Positions 25,663 to 35,098 are shown, counted from the first letter of the stretch. The stretch: DNA of 64,000 nucleotides from Bradyrhizobium ottawaense (GCF_900099825.1 NZ_LT629693.1:5095001-5159000); one strand, 5' to 3'. Notes: generated by a model not told the origin, from the letters alone. Made by a program: numbers and translations.

Positions 25663-26241
25663 TCAGTTCTTGACGACGACGGTGGTGCCGACGCCAACGC
25701 GGCTATAGAGGTCGGTGACGTCGTCATTGGTCATGCGGAAGCATCCGGACGACACCGCCTGGCCGATCGTCTCGGGCTCGTTGGAGCCGTGGATGCGGTA
25801 CAGCGTCGATCCCAGATACATCGCGCGCGCGCCGAGCGGATTGTCGATGCCGCCGGCCATGTGCCGCGGCAGGTCGGGCCGCCGCGCCAGCATCTGCGAC
25901 GGCGGGGTCCAGCTCGGCCATTCCTTCTTCGCGGTGATGCGGTGGGTTCCGCTCCAGCGGAAGCCGTCGCGGCCGACGCCGATGCCGTAACGCAGCGCCT
26001 GGCCGTTGCCGAGCACCAGATAGAGCCGCCGTTCGGACGTGCTGATCAAAATGGTGCCGGGCGCGTAATTGCCGGTAAAGTTCACGGTCGTGCGCGGGAT
26101 CGGGCTCGATCCGCCGCCGCTGCTCTGGAAATTGGGGCCGCCGCCGAGGATGTCGCGCAGATCGAAGCCCTGGGCTTGCGCCTGGCCGGCAGCTGCCAGC
26201 ATCGTCACCGCCGCAAACAGCAAAGCCAGAACCCGGGTCAT
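25663..26241 (-). CDS. L,D-transpeptidase (YkuD domain)
   Basis: 192 residues from ATG 26241 (AGGAAG upstream), starting with a signal peptide ending AQAQ. The YkuD catalytic motif is complete: 'RIHGSNEPETIGQAVSSGC' gives His151 and Cys167 followed by Arg169 (HGxN...SxGCxR). It also has 'ISTSERRLYLVLGNGQALRY' at the start of the domain. These enzymes make 3-3 cross-links in peptidoglycan or attach proteins to it; in Rhizobiales such cross-links dominate the wall. Bradyrhizobium-type genomes carry many paralogs, so this one's individual role is open. Confidence 0.9.
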   Translation of the reverse strand: MTRVLALLFAAVTMLAAAGQAQAQGFDLRDILGGGPNFQSSGGGSSPIPRTTVNFTGNYAPGTILISTSERRLYLVLGNGQALRYGIGVGRDGFRWSGTHRITAKKEWPSWTPPSQMLARRPDLPRHMAGGIDNPLGARAMYLGSTLYRIHGSNEPETIGQAVSSGCFRMTNDDVTDLYSRVGVGTTVVVKN

Positions 26242-26480
26242 TTTCTTCCTCGCGAAAACATCAAATCGACAGGTCGAGACAGGCCATAATTGCCGTGATT
26301 TCGCAAGCAACGAGGCCGTGAGCGCGGCATTATCGGCCGCCTGGGTTAAAAAAGGCAACACGCTGGAGGCGATGGCTGCATTGTTCCGCTAAACCTTTGA
26401 CGAAACGCGTGAAGAATGATTGATCTTCGCGAGCCTAATATAACCAAGCCTTGCAGAACAATGCGGATGGGAGCGAGACC

Positions 26481-28028
26481 ATGAACGGTGCGGAAAGTCT
26501 GGTGCGGACATTGGTCGCAGGGGGCGTCGACGTCTGCTTCGCCAACCCCGGCACCTCGGAGATGCACTTCGTCGCCGCGCTGGATCGAGTCGATGGCATG
26601 CGCTGCGTGCTCGGCCTGTTCGAGGGTGTCGTGACAGGCGCCGCCGACGGCTATTACCGCATGAAGGGCACGCCGGCTTCGACGCTGCTGCATCTCGGGC
26701 CCGGCCTCGCCAACGGCCTTGCCAATCTACACAACGCCAAGAAGGCCAATTCCGGCATCGTCAACATCGTCGGCCAGCACGCGACCTACCATATCGGCTA
26801 CAATGCGCCGCTGACCTCCGACATCGAGGGGCTGGCGCGGCCGATGTCTTCCTGGGTGCGGACCTCGCCGGACGCAACATCGGTCTCGGCCGACGGCGCT
26901 GCGGCGATTGTCGCCGCCAAGAGCGCACCGGCGCAGATCGCCACTCTGATCCTGCCCGCCGACACCGCCTGGAACGAGGCCGACGGCATCGCGCAGGTGC
27001 CGGCCGAGAGCCAGCGCGCCAATTATTCGTCGCAGGCCGTCGACAATGCCGCGAAAGTGCTGCGCGCCGGCGGCGGCGAAACGCTGCTGCTGATGACCGG
27101 TAGCGCGCTGACCGAGCACGGCCTGGCGTTGGCGGCCCAGATCGCCGGCAAGACCGGCTGCAAGGTGATGGGCCAGACCTACAATCCGCGGATGGCGCGC
27201 GGCAAGGGCCGCTTCGCGATCGACCGCATCCCCTATGTGATCGAGCAGGCGCTGCCGATCCTGAAGAACTTCAAGAACATCGTGCTGGTCGAGGCCAACG
27301 ATCCCGTGGCGTTCTTCGCCTATCCGAACAAGCCGAGCATGCTGAAGCCGCAGGGCTGCGAGGTGCATCGGATGACCACGGGCGCGGAAAATTCCGTCGC
27401 CGCACTGGAAGCGCTGGCATCCGCGCTCGGCGCCAAGCCGGCCGACCGCCAGCCGCAAAAGATGGTCGATATTGCCAAGCCGACCGGTGCGCTGACGCAC
27501 GCCTCGATCGCGCAGGCGATAGCGATGGCGATTCCGGAAAACGCCATCGTGGTCGACGAATCCATCACCACCGGCCGCGGCTTCTTCCCGCCGACGGCGG
27601 CCGCCGCCCCGCATGACTGGCTGCAGAACATGGGCGGCTCGATCGGCTTCTCGACCCCGGTCGCGACCGGCGCCGCGGTGGCCTGTCCCGACCGCAAGGT
27701 GATCTGCATGGTCGGCGACGGCAGCGCGATGTACACGCTGCAATCGCTGTGGACTCAGGCCCGCGAAGGCCTCAACGTCGTCACGATCGTGTTCGCTAAC
27801 AAGATCTACCAGATCCTGCGCGGCGAATTCGACGGCGTCGGCGCCGGCGAGCCGGGACAGCGCGCGCTCGACATGCTCAAGATCAACCGTCCCGACCTCG
27901 ACTTCGTCGCGCTGGCCAAGGGCATGGGCGTGCCGGGCCGCTCGGTCGCCAATGCCGACGATTTCAACAAGGCGCTGGCGGAAGCCATCGCCGAGCCGGG
28001 TCCGCGGCTGATCGAAGTGCAGATGTAA
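26481..28028 (+). CDS. Acetolactate synthase large-subunit-like ThDP enzyme
   Basis: 515 residues from ATG 26481 (GGGAGCG upstream). 'VCFANPGTSEMHFVAALDRV' and 'CVLGLFEGVVTGAADGYYRM' provide the Glu that activates ThDP; 'MVGDGSAMYTLQSLWTQARE...ANKIYQILRGEF' is the ThDP/Mg motif. It resembles acetolactate-synthase-like proteins that are shorter than true IlvB and lack an adjacent regulatory subunit, so biosynthetic acetolactate synthase is unlikely. It belongs to the same superfamily as the benzoylformate decarboxylase at 9878-11494 but has 'HLGPGLANGLANL' in place of the catalytic HSAAG motif. Substrate unknown. Confidence 0.8.
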   Translation: MNGAESLVRTLVAGGVDVCFANPGTSEMHFVAALDRVDGMRCVLGLFEGVVTGAADGYYRMKGTPASTLLHLGPGLANGLANLHNAKKANSGIVNIVGQHATYHIGYNAPLTSDIEGLARPMSSWVRTSPDATSVSADGAAAIVAAKSAPAQIATLILPADTAWNEADGIAQVPAESQRANYSSQAVDNAAKVLRAGGGETLLLMTGSALTEHGLALAAQIAGKTGCKVMGQTYNPRMARGKGRFAIDRIPYVIEQALPILKNFKNIVLVEANDPVAFFAYPNKPSMLKPQGCEVHRMTTGAENSVAALEALASALGAKPADRQPQKMVDIAKPTGALTHASIAQAIAMAIPENAIVVDESITTGRGFFPPTAAAAPHDWLQNMGGSIGFSTPVATGAAVACPDRKVICMVGDGSAMYTLQSLWTQAREGLNVVTIVFANKIYQILRGEFDGVGAGEPGQRALDMLKINRPDLDFVALAKGMGVPGRSVANADDFNKALAEAIAEPGPRLIEVQM

Positions 28029-28062
28029 CAGCGGCCGTCGCCGCCCGCGGAGTGGAGGCGTC

Positions 28063-28578
28063 ATGCAGACCGAACTCAACAAGGTCATCACGGCACTCCA
28101 CGAATTCTACGCGCGCGAAACCTTTCTGCTCGAAAAGGATCTCGGCGAGCGCACGCTGACCCACCGGCTCGCCGTGCATGTCGAGAGCCAGTTCCCGGGC
28201 TGGGAGGTCGACTGCGACTACGACCGGCTCGGCGACCGCACGCTGCGGCTGCCGCACGGCACCATCGTCTCGACCGACGATCACCTCGGAAAATCGGTTT
28301 ACCCCGACATCGTCGTGCACCAGCGCGCGATCCCCAACAACCTGCTCGCGCTCGAGGTCCGAAAATCAGGCAATCATCAGCCGGTCGAGCACGACCAGCA
28401 CAAGCTGCGGGCGCTGACCGACCCGCATCTGTGGTTCGCCTACTGGATCGGCGTGTTTGTGACGCTCGGCAAGAAGCAGGTCACGACGGCAGAGGTCTAT
28501 GCCAGCGGTGTGAAGGACGAGGCCCTGTCGAACTGGTTCGCCGGCCGGCTGAAGGAAGCGGGTTTGAGGGCGGAGTGA
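28063..28578 (+). CDS. PD-(D/E)XK nuclease-like small protein
   Basis: 171 residues with GGAGG before the ATG. The core 'LGKSVYPDIVVHQR' followed by 'NNLLALEVRKSG' matches the PD...(D/E)xK pattern of restriction-endonuclease-fold proteins (Pro-Asp, then Glu-x-Arg/Lys-rich). An upstream acidic helix ('LTHRLAVHVESQFPGWEVD') is consistent with the fold. Here the position normally held by Lys is EVRK, so the exact catalytic Lys is uncertain. Families like this are usually annotated as hypothetical and are found scattered in genomes and near defence genes. It begins 34 bases after the ThDP enzyme and may be co-transcribed, but no methylase or other defence gene adjoins it. Confidence 0.6.
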   Translation: MQTELNKVITALHEFYARETFLLEKDLGERTLTHRLAVHVESQFPGWEVDCDYDRLGDRTLRLPHGTIVSTDDHLGKSVYPDIVVHQRAIPNNLLALEVRKSGNHQPVEHDQHKLRALTDPHLWFAYWIGVFVTLGKKQVTTAEVYASGVKDEALSNWFAGRLKEAGLRAE

Positions 28579-28668
28579 GCCTCCCGCCTGCCTCAGTCGG
28601 CCGCGTCTTGCCGCCGATTGGACAAATTGTCAGCAAATTGCGGACAAAGCCCGATTCAAACATCCCCT

Positions 28669-28746
28669 AAGCGTTTTCGAAGAAAGCGCGTCAAAGCGAA
28701 AGAGTGGAGCCCGGTTCTGATTCATCAGAACCGATCAGGCTCCAGG
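28669..28746. repeat. dispersed repeat related to 57897-57960
   Basis: Begins AAGCGTTTTCGAAGAAAGCG and contains 'GAGCCCGGTTCTGATTCATC' then AGAACCGATCAGGCTCC. The reverse complement of 57897-57960 has the same order of blocks. The 'GGTTCTGAT...ATCAGAACC' part is itself palindromic. It fills most of the gap between the nuclease-like gene and the small gene at 28773. Confidence 0.7.
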
Positions 28747-28772
28747 GATCGTTGAGTGCGTAAGGGGATATC

Positions 28773-28949
28773 ATGAATTACAGGATCGTCGCGGAACGCG
28801 GGAACGAGACCGTGAGGATGGACAGGGCGAGTTCGCTGATGGCGGTCGCCAAAGCGAGGGTGTGGGCCAGCGAAGGCTGGCAGGTTACCATCATCGTTCA
28901 GGACCAGGACGAATACGCCGACTCCGAACCGATGGCGCTCGCATCGTGA
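28773..28949 (+). CDS. 58-residue conserved-looking small protein
   Basis: ATG 28773 follows TAAGGGG. The product 'MNYRIVAERGNETVRMDRAS...' is 58 residues, with 'ALMAVAKARVWASEGWQVTI'-like amphipathic helix (read here as SSLMAVAKARVWASEGW) then a beta strand 'VTIIVQDQDEYADSEP' and an acidic end. Codon use is GC-rich at third positions as in neighbouring genes. It is followed after 38 bases by a clear terminator, which supports it as a real one-gene transcript. No domain is recognised. Confidence 0.65.
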   Translation: MNYRIVAERGNETVRMDRASSLMAVAKARVWASEGWQVTIIVQDQDEYADSEPMALAS

Positions 28950-28987
28950 TGTGACCGCCGTCTTTCGGCGGGTAGCGCGAACGAACA

Positions 28988-29016
28988 AAAAGGCCGCCGA
29001 CAGGCGGCCTTTATCT
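28988..29016. terminator. intrinsic terminator
   Basis: AAAAGGCCGCC-GACA-GGCGGCCTTTATCTT: a perfect ten-base stem with A and T tracts on both sides. It can serve the plus-strand small gene ending at 28949 and the minus-strand genes ending at 29096. Confidence 0.85.
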
Positions 29017-29095
29017 TGTCGGCGATCGCCTTCGGGAATCCCGCCTCGCCTCTCGAAGCGAAGCGGTGCTCGGAGGCGCGCAACGCCTCGATCGA

Positions 29096-29329
29096 TTATC
29101 GCTGCAGCACGCGCTTGCCGCCTGACATGGACAGCCCAAGCCTGCGGCCGATCAGCAGGCCTGCGACCACCAGCAGGCACCAGACGGGCAGGAAGAACAG
29201 CGTCAGGATGCCGGCGTCTTCCGGCTCGGTCTGCAGCAGCCATTTGACGACGCCGATGGGCGCCAGCAATCCGACCGCGCCGCCGGCCAGGCTGGTGATC
29301 GCTACCGCGAGTTTCTGAGTGCTCATCAT
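29096..29329 (-). CDS. small two-helix membrane protein
   Basis: 77 residues with two hydrophobic helices, 'LAVAITSLAGGAVGLLAPIG' and 'GILTLFFLPVWCLLVVAGLL', and a basic C-terminus (SGGKRVLQR). It starts three bases after the stop of the DUF4118-like gene, so the two are coupled. The family is not recognised. The pairing suggests that it works together with the DUF4118 membrane protein. Confidence 0.65.
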   Translation of the reverse strand: MMSTQKLAVAITSLAGGAVGLLAPIGVVKWLLQTEPEDAGILTLFFLPVWCLLVVAGLLIGRRLGLSMSGGKRVLQR

Positions 29330-29332
29330 CAG

Positions 29333-29704
29333 CTATTTTCGCATCAGGACGCGCGCTTCCCGATAGAGATGGGAAAAGCAGATCATCAGCGAGGAGACCA
29401 GCACGAAGGTGGCGAAGCTGTCGTAATCGGCTGATGTCAGTGGATTGAACTCGAAGTGCGGCGGCATGAACGCCCACCACACCACGGGAATGGTGAGGAG
29501 CACCGCAAAGGTGCCGGCCGGCGCGCCGCCGAGCAGGCTCACCACCAGGATCGCAGGAATGAAGCCGGCGAAGTAGGGCGTGATCCCAAACGACGCCACG
29601 ATCTCCTGCAGGGTCGCCGCAAACACCACCGCGGCGACCGCGGCCGCGAACGCCGACAGCGACCATGGCTGGAGTCTCGGCAGGTAATCGGTCCGGTAGC
29701 GCAT
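29333..29704 (-). CDS. DUF4118-type membrane protein (kinase sensor domain without kinase)
   Basis: 123 residues from ATG 29704 (GGGGGGAA upstream); a longer frame to 29851 lacks a good start. Four hydrophobic segments are seen, including 'WSLSAFAAAVAAVVFAATLQ', 'PAILVVSLLGGAPAGTFAVL' and 'FATFVLVSSLMICFSHLYRE'. This resembles DUF4118, the four-helix sensor module known from KdpD-type histidine kinases, but no kinase domain follows. It may be a stand-alone sensor-like or structural protein. An inverted GGAACAACCGTTCC lies upstream at about 29870-29883. Confidence 0.7.
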   Translation of the reverse strand: MRYRTDYLPRLQPWSLSAFAAAVAAVVFAATLQEIVASFGITPYFAGFIPAILVVSLLGGAPAGTFAVLLTIPVVWWAFMPPHFEFNPLTSADYDSFATFVLVSSLMICFSHLYREARVLMRK

Positions 29705-29892
29705 CAAATTCCCCCCAATCGGATGCTGAAAGCCGGAGGCTAGCGAAGGAAAAACATAAAGAAAAGCCCCGTGCCGGCCGGGCGGAACCAGAATTTTTCG
29801 GAATTTTGCGGGGCGGGCGGTGTCCCGCCGGCGGGATCCGGGAGCAACCAAATGTCCGAAATACGTGACGGAACAACCGTTCCGCTATCTTC

Positions 29893-30657
29893 TCAACTTC
29901 CAGTACTTTGAGAGAGAAACGTCTGGATCCTGGTGGCGAGGATGATCGGCGTTTCCTGCATCGGGTAGTGTCCGCAATTGGCCATCTTCTCGATCTCGGC
30001 GTGTGGATAGAGGCCCGGATAGACAGCCCTCACCATGGCTTCGCTGACGCCGTTGTCGTGCTCGCCATAGAGCACCAGCATGGGTGCCGTGACTTTATTT
30101 GCCATCGCCGAGTGGTCGTCCTTGATGAATGAATGCATGTAATTTTTGAACGCTGCGGGCGCCGCGGTCTCCCGTGCCCGTCGGAGCATCAGCTGCAGCC
30201 AGATTGCCGAGACGCGATTGCCAAGCGAATCGCCCATGATGGCGAGTGCGGCAGCGTCGCTTTCGCATGCCGACGCGAAGAAGCCGAATACCTCATCGTC
30301 AAAAGGCAAAGCCGAGGCAGGCACCGGCGTCACGGCAACCACGGATCTTATCCGCGCCGGGGCGTCCATCGCCATCTTCTGAGCCGCCTTGCCGCCCATG
30401 GAATGGCCGATCACGTGAAATTCCCGCCAGCCAAGCTGGTCGGCGAGCGCGATGCCATCCGCGGCGACTTCGTTGATCGAGAATGCGCCGGCGACGTCGC
30501 GCGAATGGCCGTAACCGCGGATATCAACAAAGGCGTAAGTGTAAAGGTCGCGGTCGAGCGCATCGAACATCGGGGTGAATACGCGATGATCCCAAAACCA
30601 CCCATGGATCACCAGAACCTTCGCAGGACCGTTGCCGATCGTCATATGCCAAACCAT
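29893..30657 (-). CDS. alpha/beta hydrolase
   Basis: 254 residues; AAGGGAG precedes the ATG. '[20 protein letters not shown]' carries the oxyanion-hole HGW, '[17 protein letters not shown]' the nucleophile elbow GxSxG, '[16 protein letters not shown]' the acid and '[10 protein letters not shown]' the catalytic His, so the Ser-Asp-His triad is complete. Similar proteins hydrolyse esters or enol-lactones, for example 3-oxoadipate enol-lactonase. It is in a minus-strand pair with the carboxymuconolactone-decarboxylase-like gene (37-base gap), a combination familiar from aromatic-acid pathways. Confidence 0.85.
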   Translation of the reverse strand: MVWHMTIGNGPAKVLVIHGWFWDHRVFTPMFDALDRDLYTYAFVDIRGYGHSRDVAGAFSINEVAADGIALADQLGWREFHVIGHSMGGKAAQKMAMDAPARIRSVVAVTPVPASALPFDDEVFGFFASACESDAAALAIMGDSLGNRVSAIWLQLMLRRARETAAPAAFKNYMHSFIKDDHSAMANKVTAPMLVLYGEHDNGVSEAMVRAVYPGLYPHAEIEKMANCGHYPMQETPIILATRIQTFLSQSTGS

Positions 30658-30694
30658 TCCGGCTCACTCCCTTGGTGATTGAGCGTCGCCGTGC

Positions 30695-31081
30695 TCAGGG
30701 CTTGTCGGCGACCGCGAAGACCTCCCGGCAGGCCGCGACGCCGTTGATCGCGGCCGCGACGCCGACAAATGGCGCGAGCTGCATCATGATTTCGACCAGC
30801 TCCTCCCGCGTCACGCCACAGCGAAGGGCTCCGCCGATATGCGTTCGCAACTGCGGCGCCGCGGTGCCGAGTGTCGCCAGCGCGGCGACGGTCACGATCT
30901 GCCGCGTGCGCAAATCAAGTGTCGGGCTTTGGTAGATCTCGCCATAAATTGTTTCGAGCACGTAGGTTGCAAGTTGCGGTGCAACATCGCCGAGTGATCG
31001 CTCGACCTGTTCCGGTGTCTGGCCGAGAACCTCGCCGATCTTTTGCGCACCACGCGATCGGCGCGAGGAGTCTGAACGCAT
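30695..31081 (-). CDS. carboxymuconolactone decarboxylase family protein
   Basis: 128 residues with GGAGGG before the ATG. 'LDLRTRQIVTVAALATLGTA' followed by 'LRTHIGGALRCGVTREELVE' and 'MMQLAPFVGVAAAINGVAAC' is the CMD/AhpD-like helical core with the HIxGAL region. A single cysteine in 'RCGVT' replaces the CxxC of AhpD, which favours a decarboxylase/lactone-type role over peroxidase. It is divergent from the Bug-type binding protein at 31223; the 141-base gap probably holds both promoters. Confidence 0.82.
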   Translation of the reverse strand: MRSDSSRRSRGAQKIGEVLGQTPEQVERSLGDVAPQLATYVLETIYGEIYQSPTLDLRTRQIVTVAALATLGTAAPQLRTHIGGALRCGVTREELVEIMMQLAPFVGVAAAINGVAACREVFAVADKP

Positions 31082-31222
31082 GGTGATTTCCCTCCGTCCG
31101 CGCCCGAGCTACAGTGAACCCGATCGGCAATAAAAAAATAGAATGGTGATCGATCTGTATGGCCGTTGTTTGTGGCCGTCAAGAAAACGACCTGCGAATG
31201 GCTTCGCGAGCAAGGGGGAGTG

Positions 31223-32215
31223 ATGCGAGGGGGAATGATGTTTGACAATTTTCTCAAAACCGCCGCGCTGTGCCTGGCTGTGGCGGTAGGCGTTATTGCC
31301 GGTGGCGCCGCCGCGGCGGCAACCTATCCGGCACAACCGATCAAGATTGTCGTCGGCTTTGGACCAGCCTCCGCGGCGGACATCCTCACGCGGCTTATCG
31401 GCAAGCGGATGGAGGTCAAGCTCGGCCAGCCCGTCATCGTCGAAAACCGGGCCGGAAACAGCAGCATGATCGGGGCCGAAGCCGTCGCGCGAGCGCCGGC
31501 AGACGGATATACGCTGTTCACGGCGACGATCGCCAACACGCTCAACCCGGCGCAAACAAAATCCGATTTCGACCTTGGTAAGATGCTCGCGCCGATCGCC
31601 CTTCTTGGCGTCGTGCCCAATGTGCTGGTGGCGCATCCCTCCGTACCGGCTTCAAATTTGAGCGAGCTGATCGCGCTGGCGAAGAGCAGGCCGGAAACGC
31701 TCACTTTCGGTTCGTCGGGCGCAGGAACGGCCAGCCACATGGCCGCGGAGTTGTTCAACGAAAAGGCCGGCACCAGCGTCGTGATCGTGCCGTACCAGGG
31801 AGGAAGCAATCAGGCCGTCAGCGATCTGCTCGCCGGGCGCATCGCGCTGATGTTCAATGTGGCGGCAACGCTTGCGCCGCATGTCGAGGCCGGAAAGCTG
31901 AAAGCGTTCGCCGTCGCCCAATCGCGGCGCGCGACCATCATGCCTGATGTACCAACCCTCGCCGAAGCGGGAATGAGTGAATACGACGCGGGAGTCTGGA
32001 TCGGTCTTCTTGCCCCGGCGGGAACGCCATCTGCCATCATTGATCGGCTTTCAATCGCGGCAAACGAGGCGTTGAAGGACGAGGAAGTCCAGCGGGCCTT
32101 GAAGTTGCAAGGCACCGATCCGGTTGGCAGCACGCCGAAAGAGTTTGCCGATTTCATCCGTGCCGATGTCGAGAAATGGAAGGCGGCTTTTGCAGCGGTC
32201 GATGCCAGGAAGTAG
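31223..32215 (+). CDS. Bug-family (TctC) solute-binding protein
   Basis: 330 residues from ATG 31223, with AGGGGGAG upstream. A signal peptide (LKTAALCLAVAVGVIAGGAA) is followed by 'YPAQPIKIVVGFGPASAADI', 'LGQPVIVENRAGNSSMIGAE', 'RAPADGYTLFTATIANTLNP' and 'VVIVPYQGGSNQAVSDLLAG'. The usual GG in the first loop is 'GPASAAD'. It should bind a carboxylate in the periplasm. The divergent hydrolase and CMD genes suggest an aromatic or ring-fission product as ligand, which is inference. Confidence 0.88.
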   Translation: MRGGMMFDNFLKTAALCLAVAVGVIAGGAAAAATYPAQPIKIVVGFGPASAADILTRLIGKRMEVKLGQPVIVENRAGNSSMIGAEAVARAPADGYTLFTATIANTLNPAQTKSDFDLGKMLAPIALLGVVPNVLVAHPSVPASNLSELIALAKSRPETLTFGSSGAGTASHMAAELFNEKAGTSVVIVPYQGGSNQAVSDLLAGRIALMFNVAATLAPHVEAGKLKAFAVAQSRRATIMPDVPTLAEAGMSEYDAGVWIGLLAPAGTPSAIIDRLSIAANEALKDEEVQRALKLQGTDPVGSTPKEFADFIRADVEKWKAAFAAVDARK

Positions 32216-32707
32216 TCGGACGCGGTCGTTCGCGGGTTTGGGTGCAGCGCGGCCAATGACAGGAAATACCGGATGACTACGGGGGTGGCCGGATTGGCTT
32301 TCATCTTCGTGGGTAATCAACGAAGCTTCAATGATTGGACCGGAGATTCGCGCTTGGCTCGGATTTGAAACGCGAATCGGCGTCGAACCGGTACTCGCTC
32401 ATGGAGGAATGGATGCCCAGGCACTTCGGTTTGAAGGCGACATCGGAAGCCGAACGCGCGGGATCGATCAGGGTGTCCGATCCCACACCGGCCTTGGCGG
32501 CACCAGCCGCTGTATTGACCGGCCTTTCTCCGAACCCCTCTCCGGAATCAGAGCTCGCTTCACCGGGCCTGGCGCTGCCGTTCTCGCCGGCGAGCTGGCG
32601 GGGCTGTCACGGGCGGCGATCCATCTCGGCGAACTGAACCAGGTTGAACATTCTCATGTGAGGTCGCGATTGCAGGGGACGTCAGGCATTTGCTTTTCTT
32701 CAGGCGT
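32216..32707. other. intergenic stretch without a supported gene
   Basis: Several short frames exist, including one from ATG 32413 with GGAGGA before it, but they overlap each other, have no domain and end arbitrarily. No hairpin, tRNA or repeat is clear. It may be a decayed gene region, since it lies between the Bug-type gene and the group II intron neighbourhood. Confidence 0.4.
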
Positions 32708-32890
32708 TTAGTCATGCGCCGAAAAACCATCCCCACCAGAAGGATGATGGTCTCCGCCATCTATCGACGGGCCGGGGCCGTAAACATTAGCCCCAAGGCC
32801 GGACGTCTTCTTTCGACGCGGCCATGCCAACGCCATTCCGCCCGCAACTACTAGGGACAACACGATCACCGCAATCCAATGAGAAATCAT
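32708..32890 (-). CDS. small membrane-anchored protein
   Basis: 60 residues: an N-terminal membrane helix 'MISHWIAVIVLSLVVAGGMA', a positive stop-transfer stretch 'WPRRKKT', and a Gly/Asp/His-rich tail 'VYGPGPSIDGGDHHPSGGDG'. Similar short proteins with a GPGPxIDGG tail occur in Bradyrhizobium-type genomes as far as I recall. The ribosome binding site is weak (GGGGCC). Confidence 0.5.
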   Translation of the reverse strand: MISHWIAVIVLSLVVAGGMALAWPRRKKTSGLGANVYGPGPSIDGGDHHPSGGDGFSAHD

Positions 32891-32941
32891 GTCTTTGGCC
32901 CCGAGTGCTTTATGCTTTGGTCGGTGGCTCCGATGCTCAGT

Positions 32942-33154
32942 TTAAAATTTTCGGTCAGGTGCTTTAACACCGTGTAGCGTTTCCCGACGCTCTTCCGACC
33001 AAACAAGGCTCTTGAATGCGGACCTGCGTAGTGAAGCTGACACATCTGCTCTCTCCGCCCGCCACTTCAAGAGCGAAATCTGCCCGTTCAGTTCCGGCAG
33101 CGTCAGTTTCGCAACTTCCTCATCGGTAGTCGCTATGGCGGATCGTTTTCCCAT
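32942..33154 (-). CDS. small basic/helical protein
   Basis: 70 residues, largely helical and charged: 'EEVAKLTLPELNGQISLLKW', 'RRSAFKSLVWSEERRETLHG' and a basic end KAPDRKF. Codon use and the ordered charge pattern look coding, and I recall similar short proteins from rhizobia, but no domain or function is known. It lies 107 bases before the group II intron. Confidence 0.55.
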   Translation of the reverse strand: MGKRSAIATTDEEVAKLTLPELNGQISLLKWRAERADVSASLRRSAFKSLVWSEERRETLHGVKAPDRKF

Positions 33155-33754
33155 GCGGCAATCTCACTAGCATAGACAACCTGACGGCGAACTGAACCAA
33201 AAATCCGGAAATGTCTGAATTTGGCACATCTCGGACACATGCCGCGATGTCCGACTTGGGTGTGCGCCGTGGAAAGGCGGCGCTTTCCAGTGGGTGTAAG
33301 TCCCACCCGGCAACCGCTCCAGCCGGAAGCAACCGGAGCAGTCATGGAGGTAACAAAGTGGCTGAAGCCTTCGGTATGCGTGTCACGAATTGGTGACAGC
33401 GCGAGTGTGCAGGCCGTAACGCGAGTAAACGCCGAGCAAACCTCGAAAAGGACGATGCGCAGGCCGACCCGACCACTCTTTCGGGGAAGGCTGATACGGT
33501 TGGGTGCAAGAGCGAATTAATACTCCCAGCCGCTGCGCCGGGGTAGTGGCGACGGCATGTACACAAGGAAAGCGTACGCAACACGGGAAGCCCCATGGCG
33601 TGGCCAGCGATGACCAACCGAACGCCCGCGAGGGACAGGTCGGGCGCCTTGGGGTGGCGGAGAGGTTCGCAGTACCGCTGAAGCCGGGTAACGCCGGTGG
33701 AGGGAAGGGACCTCAGTTCAAGACAGACGCAACAAGTAGTGAGGGATTTGGAGA

Positions 33755-35086
33755 TTGGGTAACCTATCAACTCCGAAAACTGTTCAGAAACTGCAGAAGG
33801 CGTTGCACGCGAAAGCGAAGGCAGAAGCCGGCTATCGGTTCTATGCCCTGTACGACAAGATCAGCCGCGAGGACATTCTGGCCCATGCCTATGCCCAGTG
33901 CCGCTCCAACAAGGGCGCACCGGGTGTGGACGGTCAAGACTTTGCGGATATCGATGCGTATGGCGTAGGGCGATGGCTTGGCGAACTGGCGCTTGCGCTC
34001 CGGGAGGAAAGCTACCGACCGGATCCTATCAGAAGAGTGTTCATCCCGAAGGCCAACGGCAAGCTCAGGCCGCTGGGCATCTCGACCGTGCGGGATCGGG
34101 TCTGCATGACGGCAGCGATGCTGGTGCTGGAACCGATCTTCGAAGCCGACCTTCCACCCGAACAGTACGCGTACCGTCCTGGGCGAAATGCCCAGCAGGC
34201 GGTAATTGAGGTGGACCGGCTGCTGTTCCGAGGCCATCCGGAAGTCGTTGACGCCGACCTCGCGGACTACTTCGGGAGCATCCCCCATGCCGAACTACTA
34301 AAGTCGGTAGCGCGCCGGATTGTTGATCGGCGCGTGCTGCATCTGATCAAGATGTGGCTGGAATGCCCCGTAGAAGAAACCGATGATCGAGGAAGGAAGA
34401 CACGCACGACCGAAGCCCGGGACAACCGGCGAGGCATCCCGCAAGGGTCACCCATCTCCCCACTACTGGCGAATATTTACATGCGCCGGTTTGTGCTGGG
34501 ATGGAATATGCTCGGGTTGGAGCAAAGCCTCGGCTCTCGTATCGTGACCTACGCCGACGATCTCGTGATCCTGTGTCGGAGAGGCAAAGCCGAAGAAGCC
34601 TTGCAGCAACTGCGCAAGATCATGAGCAAGCTGAAGCTCACGGTCAACGAGGAGAAGACACGAATCTGCAGGGTTCCGGAAGGTGAGTTCGACTTCTTGG
34701 GCTACACGTTCGGACGGATGTTCTCAGAGAGAACCGGCCAGGCGCGCCTGGGATACCGGCCATCGAAGAAGAGCATCAAGCGCATGGTTGAGAAAATCCA
34801 CGCACTGACAGACCGAACGGGGACATGGCAAGAAACCACAAAGCTGGTGGGCAAGGTGAACCGCACGCTGCGCGGATGGTCGAACTACTTCCAAGTAGGC
34901 ACTGTCAGCAAGGCGTATCGGGCACTCGATAGCTACACCGCGATGCGGTTGCGCCGGTGGTTGCGCATCAAGCACAAGGTCAGGCGACGCAAGGGCGGGA
35001 CCTATCCACTCCCGCATCTCTACGGGCACTTCGGGCTCGTACGGCTGAGCATGCTTGGGCACGACGTGCCGTGGGTGAAGGCGTGA
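33755..35086 (+). CDS. ltrA: Group II intron reverse transcriptase/maturase
   Basis: 443 residues from TTG 33755 (GAGG upstream). Reverse transcriptase blocks are in order: '[13 protein letters not shown]' , '[20 protein letters not shown]', '[19 protein letters not shown]', '[18 protein letters not shown]' and the catalytic '[14 protein letters not shown]' (Asp268-Asp269). '[10 protein letters not shown]' and the maturase (domain X) region '[20 protein letters not shown]' follow. The protein ends at 'WVKA' without a DNA-endonuclease zinc/HNH domain. All key residues are present, so it appears intact and possibly active. Confidence 0.93.
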   Translation: MGNLSTPKTVQKLQKALHAKAKAEAGYRFYALYDKISREDILAHAYAQCRSNKGAPGVDGQDFADIDAYGVGRWLGELALALREESYRPDPIRRVFIPKANGKLRPLGISTVRDRVCMTAAMLVLEPIFEADLPPEQYAYRPGRNAQQAVIEVDRLLFRGHPEVVDADLADYFGSIPHAELLKSVARRIVDRRVLHLIKMWLECPVEETDDRGRKTRTTEARDNRRGIPQGSPISPLLANIYMRRFVLGWNMLGLEQSLGSRIVTYADDLVILCRRGKAEEALQQLRKIMSKLKLTVNEEKTRICRVPEGEFDFLGYTFGRMFSERTGQARLGYRPSKKSIKRMVEKIHALTDRTGTWQETTKLVGKVNRTLRGWSNYFQVGTVSKAYRALDSYTAMRLRRWLRIKHKVRRRKGGTYPLPHLYGHFGLVRLSMLGHDVPWVKA

Positions 35087-35098
35087 CGTTTTGTCCGA

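Noticed and set aside
26481..28028. Biosynthetic IlvB acetolactate synthase
   Set aside because: Shorter than IlvB, no regulatory subunit next to it and no branched-chain amino acid genes nearby.
32331..32711. 126-codon frame upstream of the small membrane gene
   Set aside because: Overlapped by another equally weak frame, no ribosome binding site, no domain; coding status cannot be supported.
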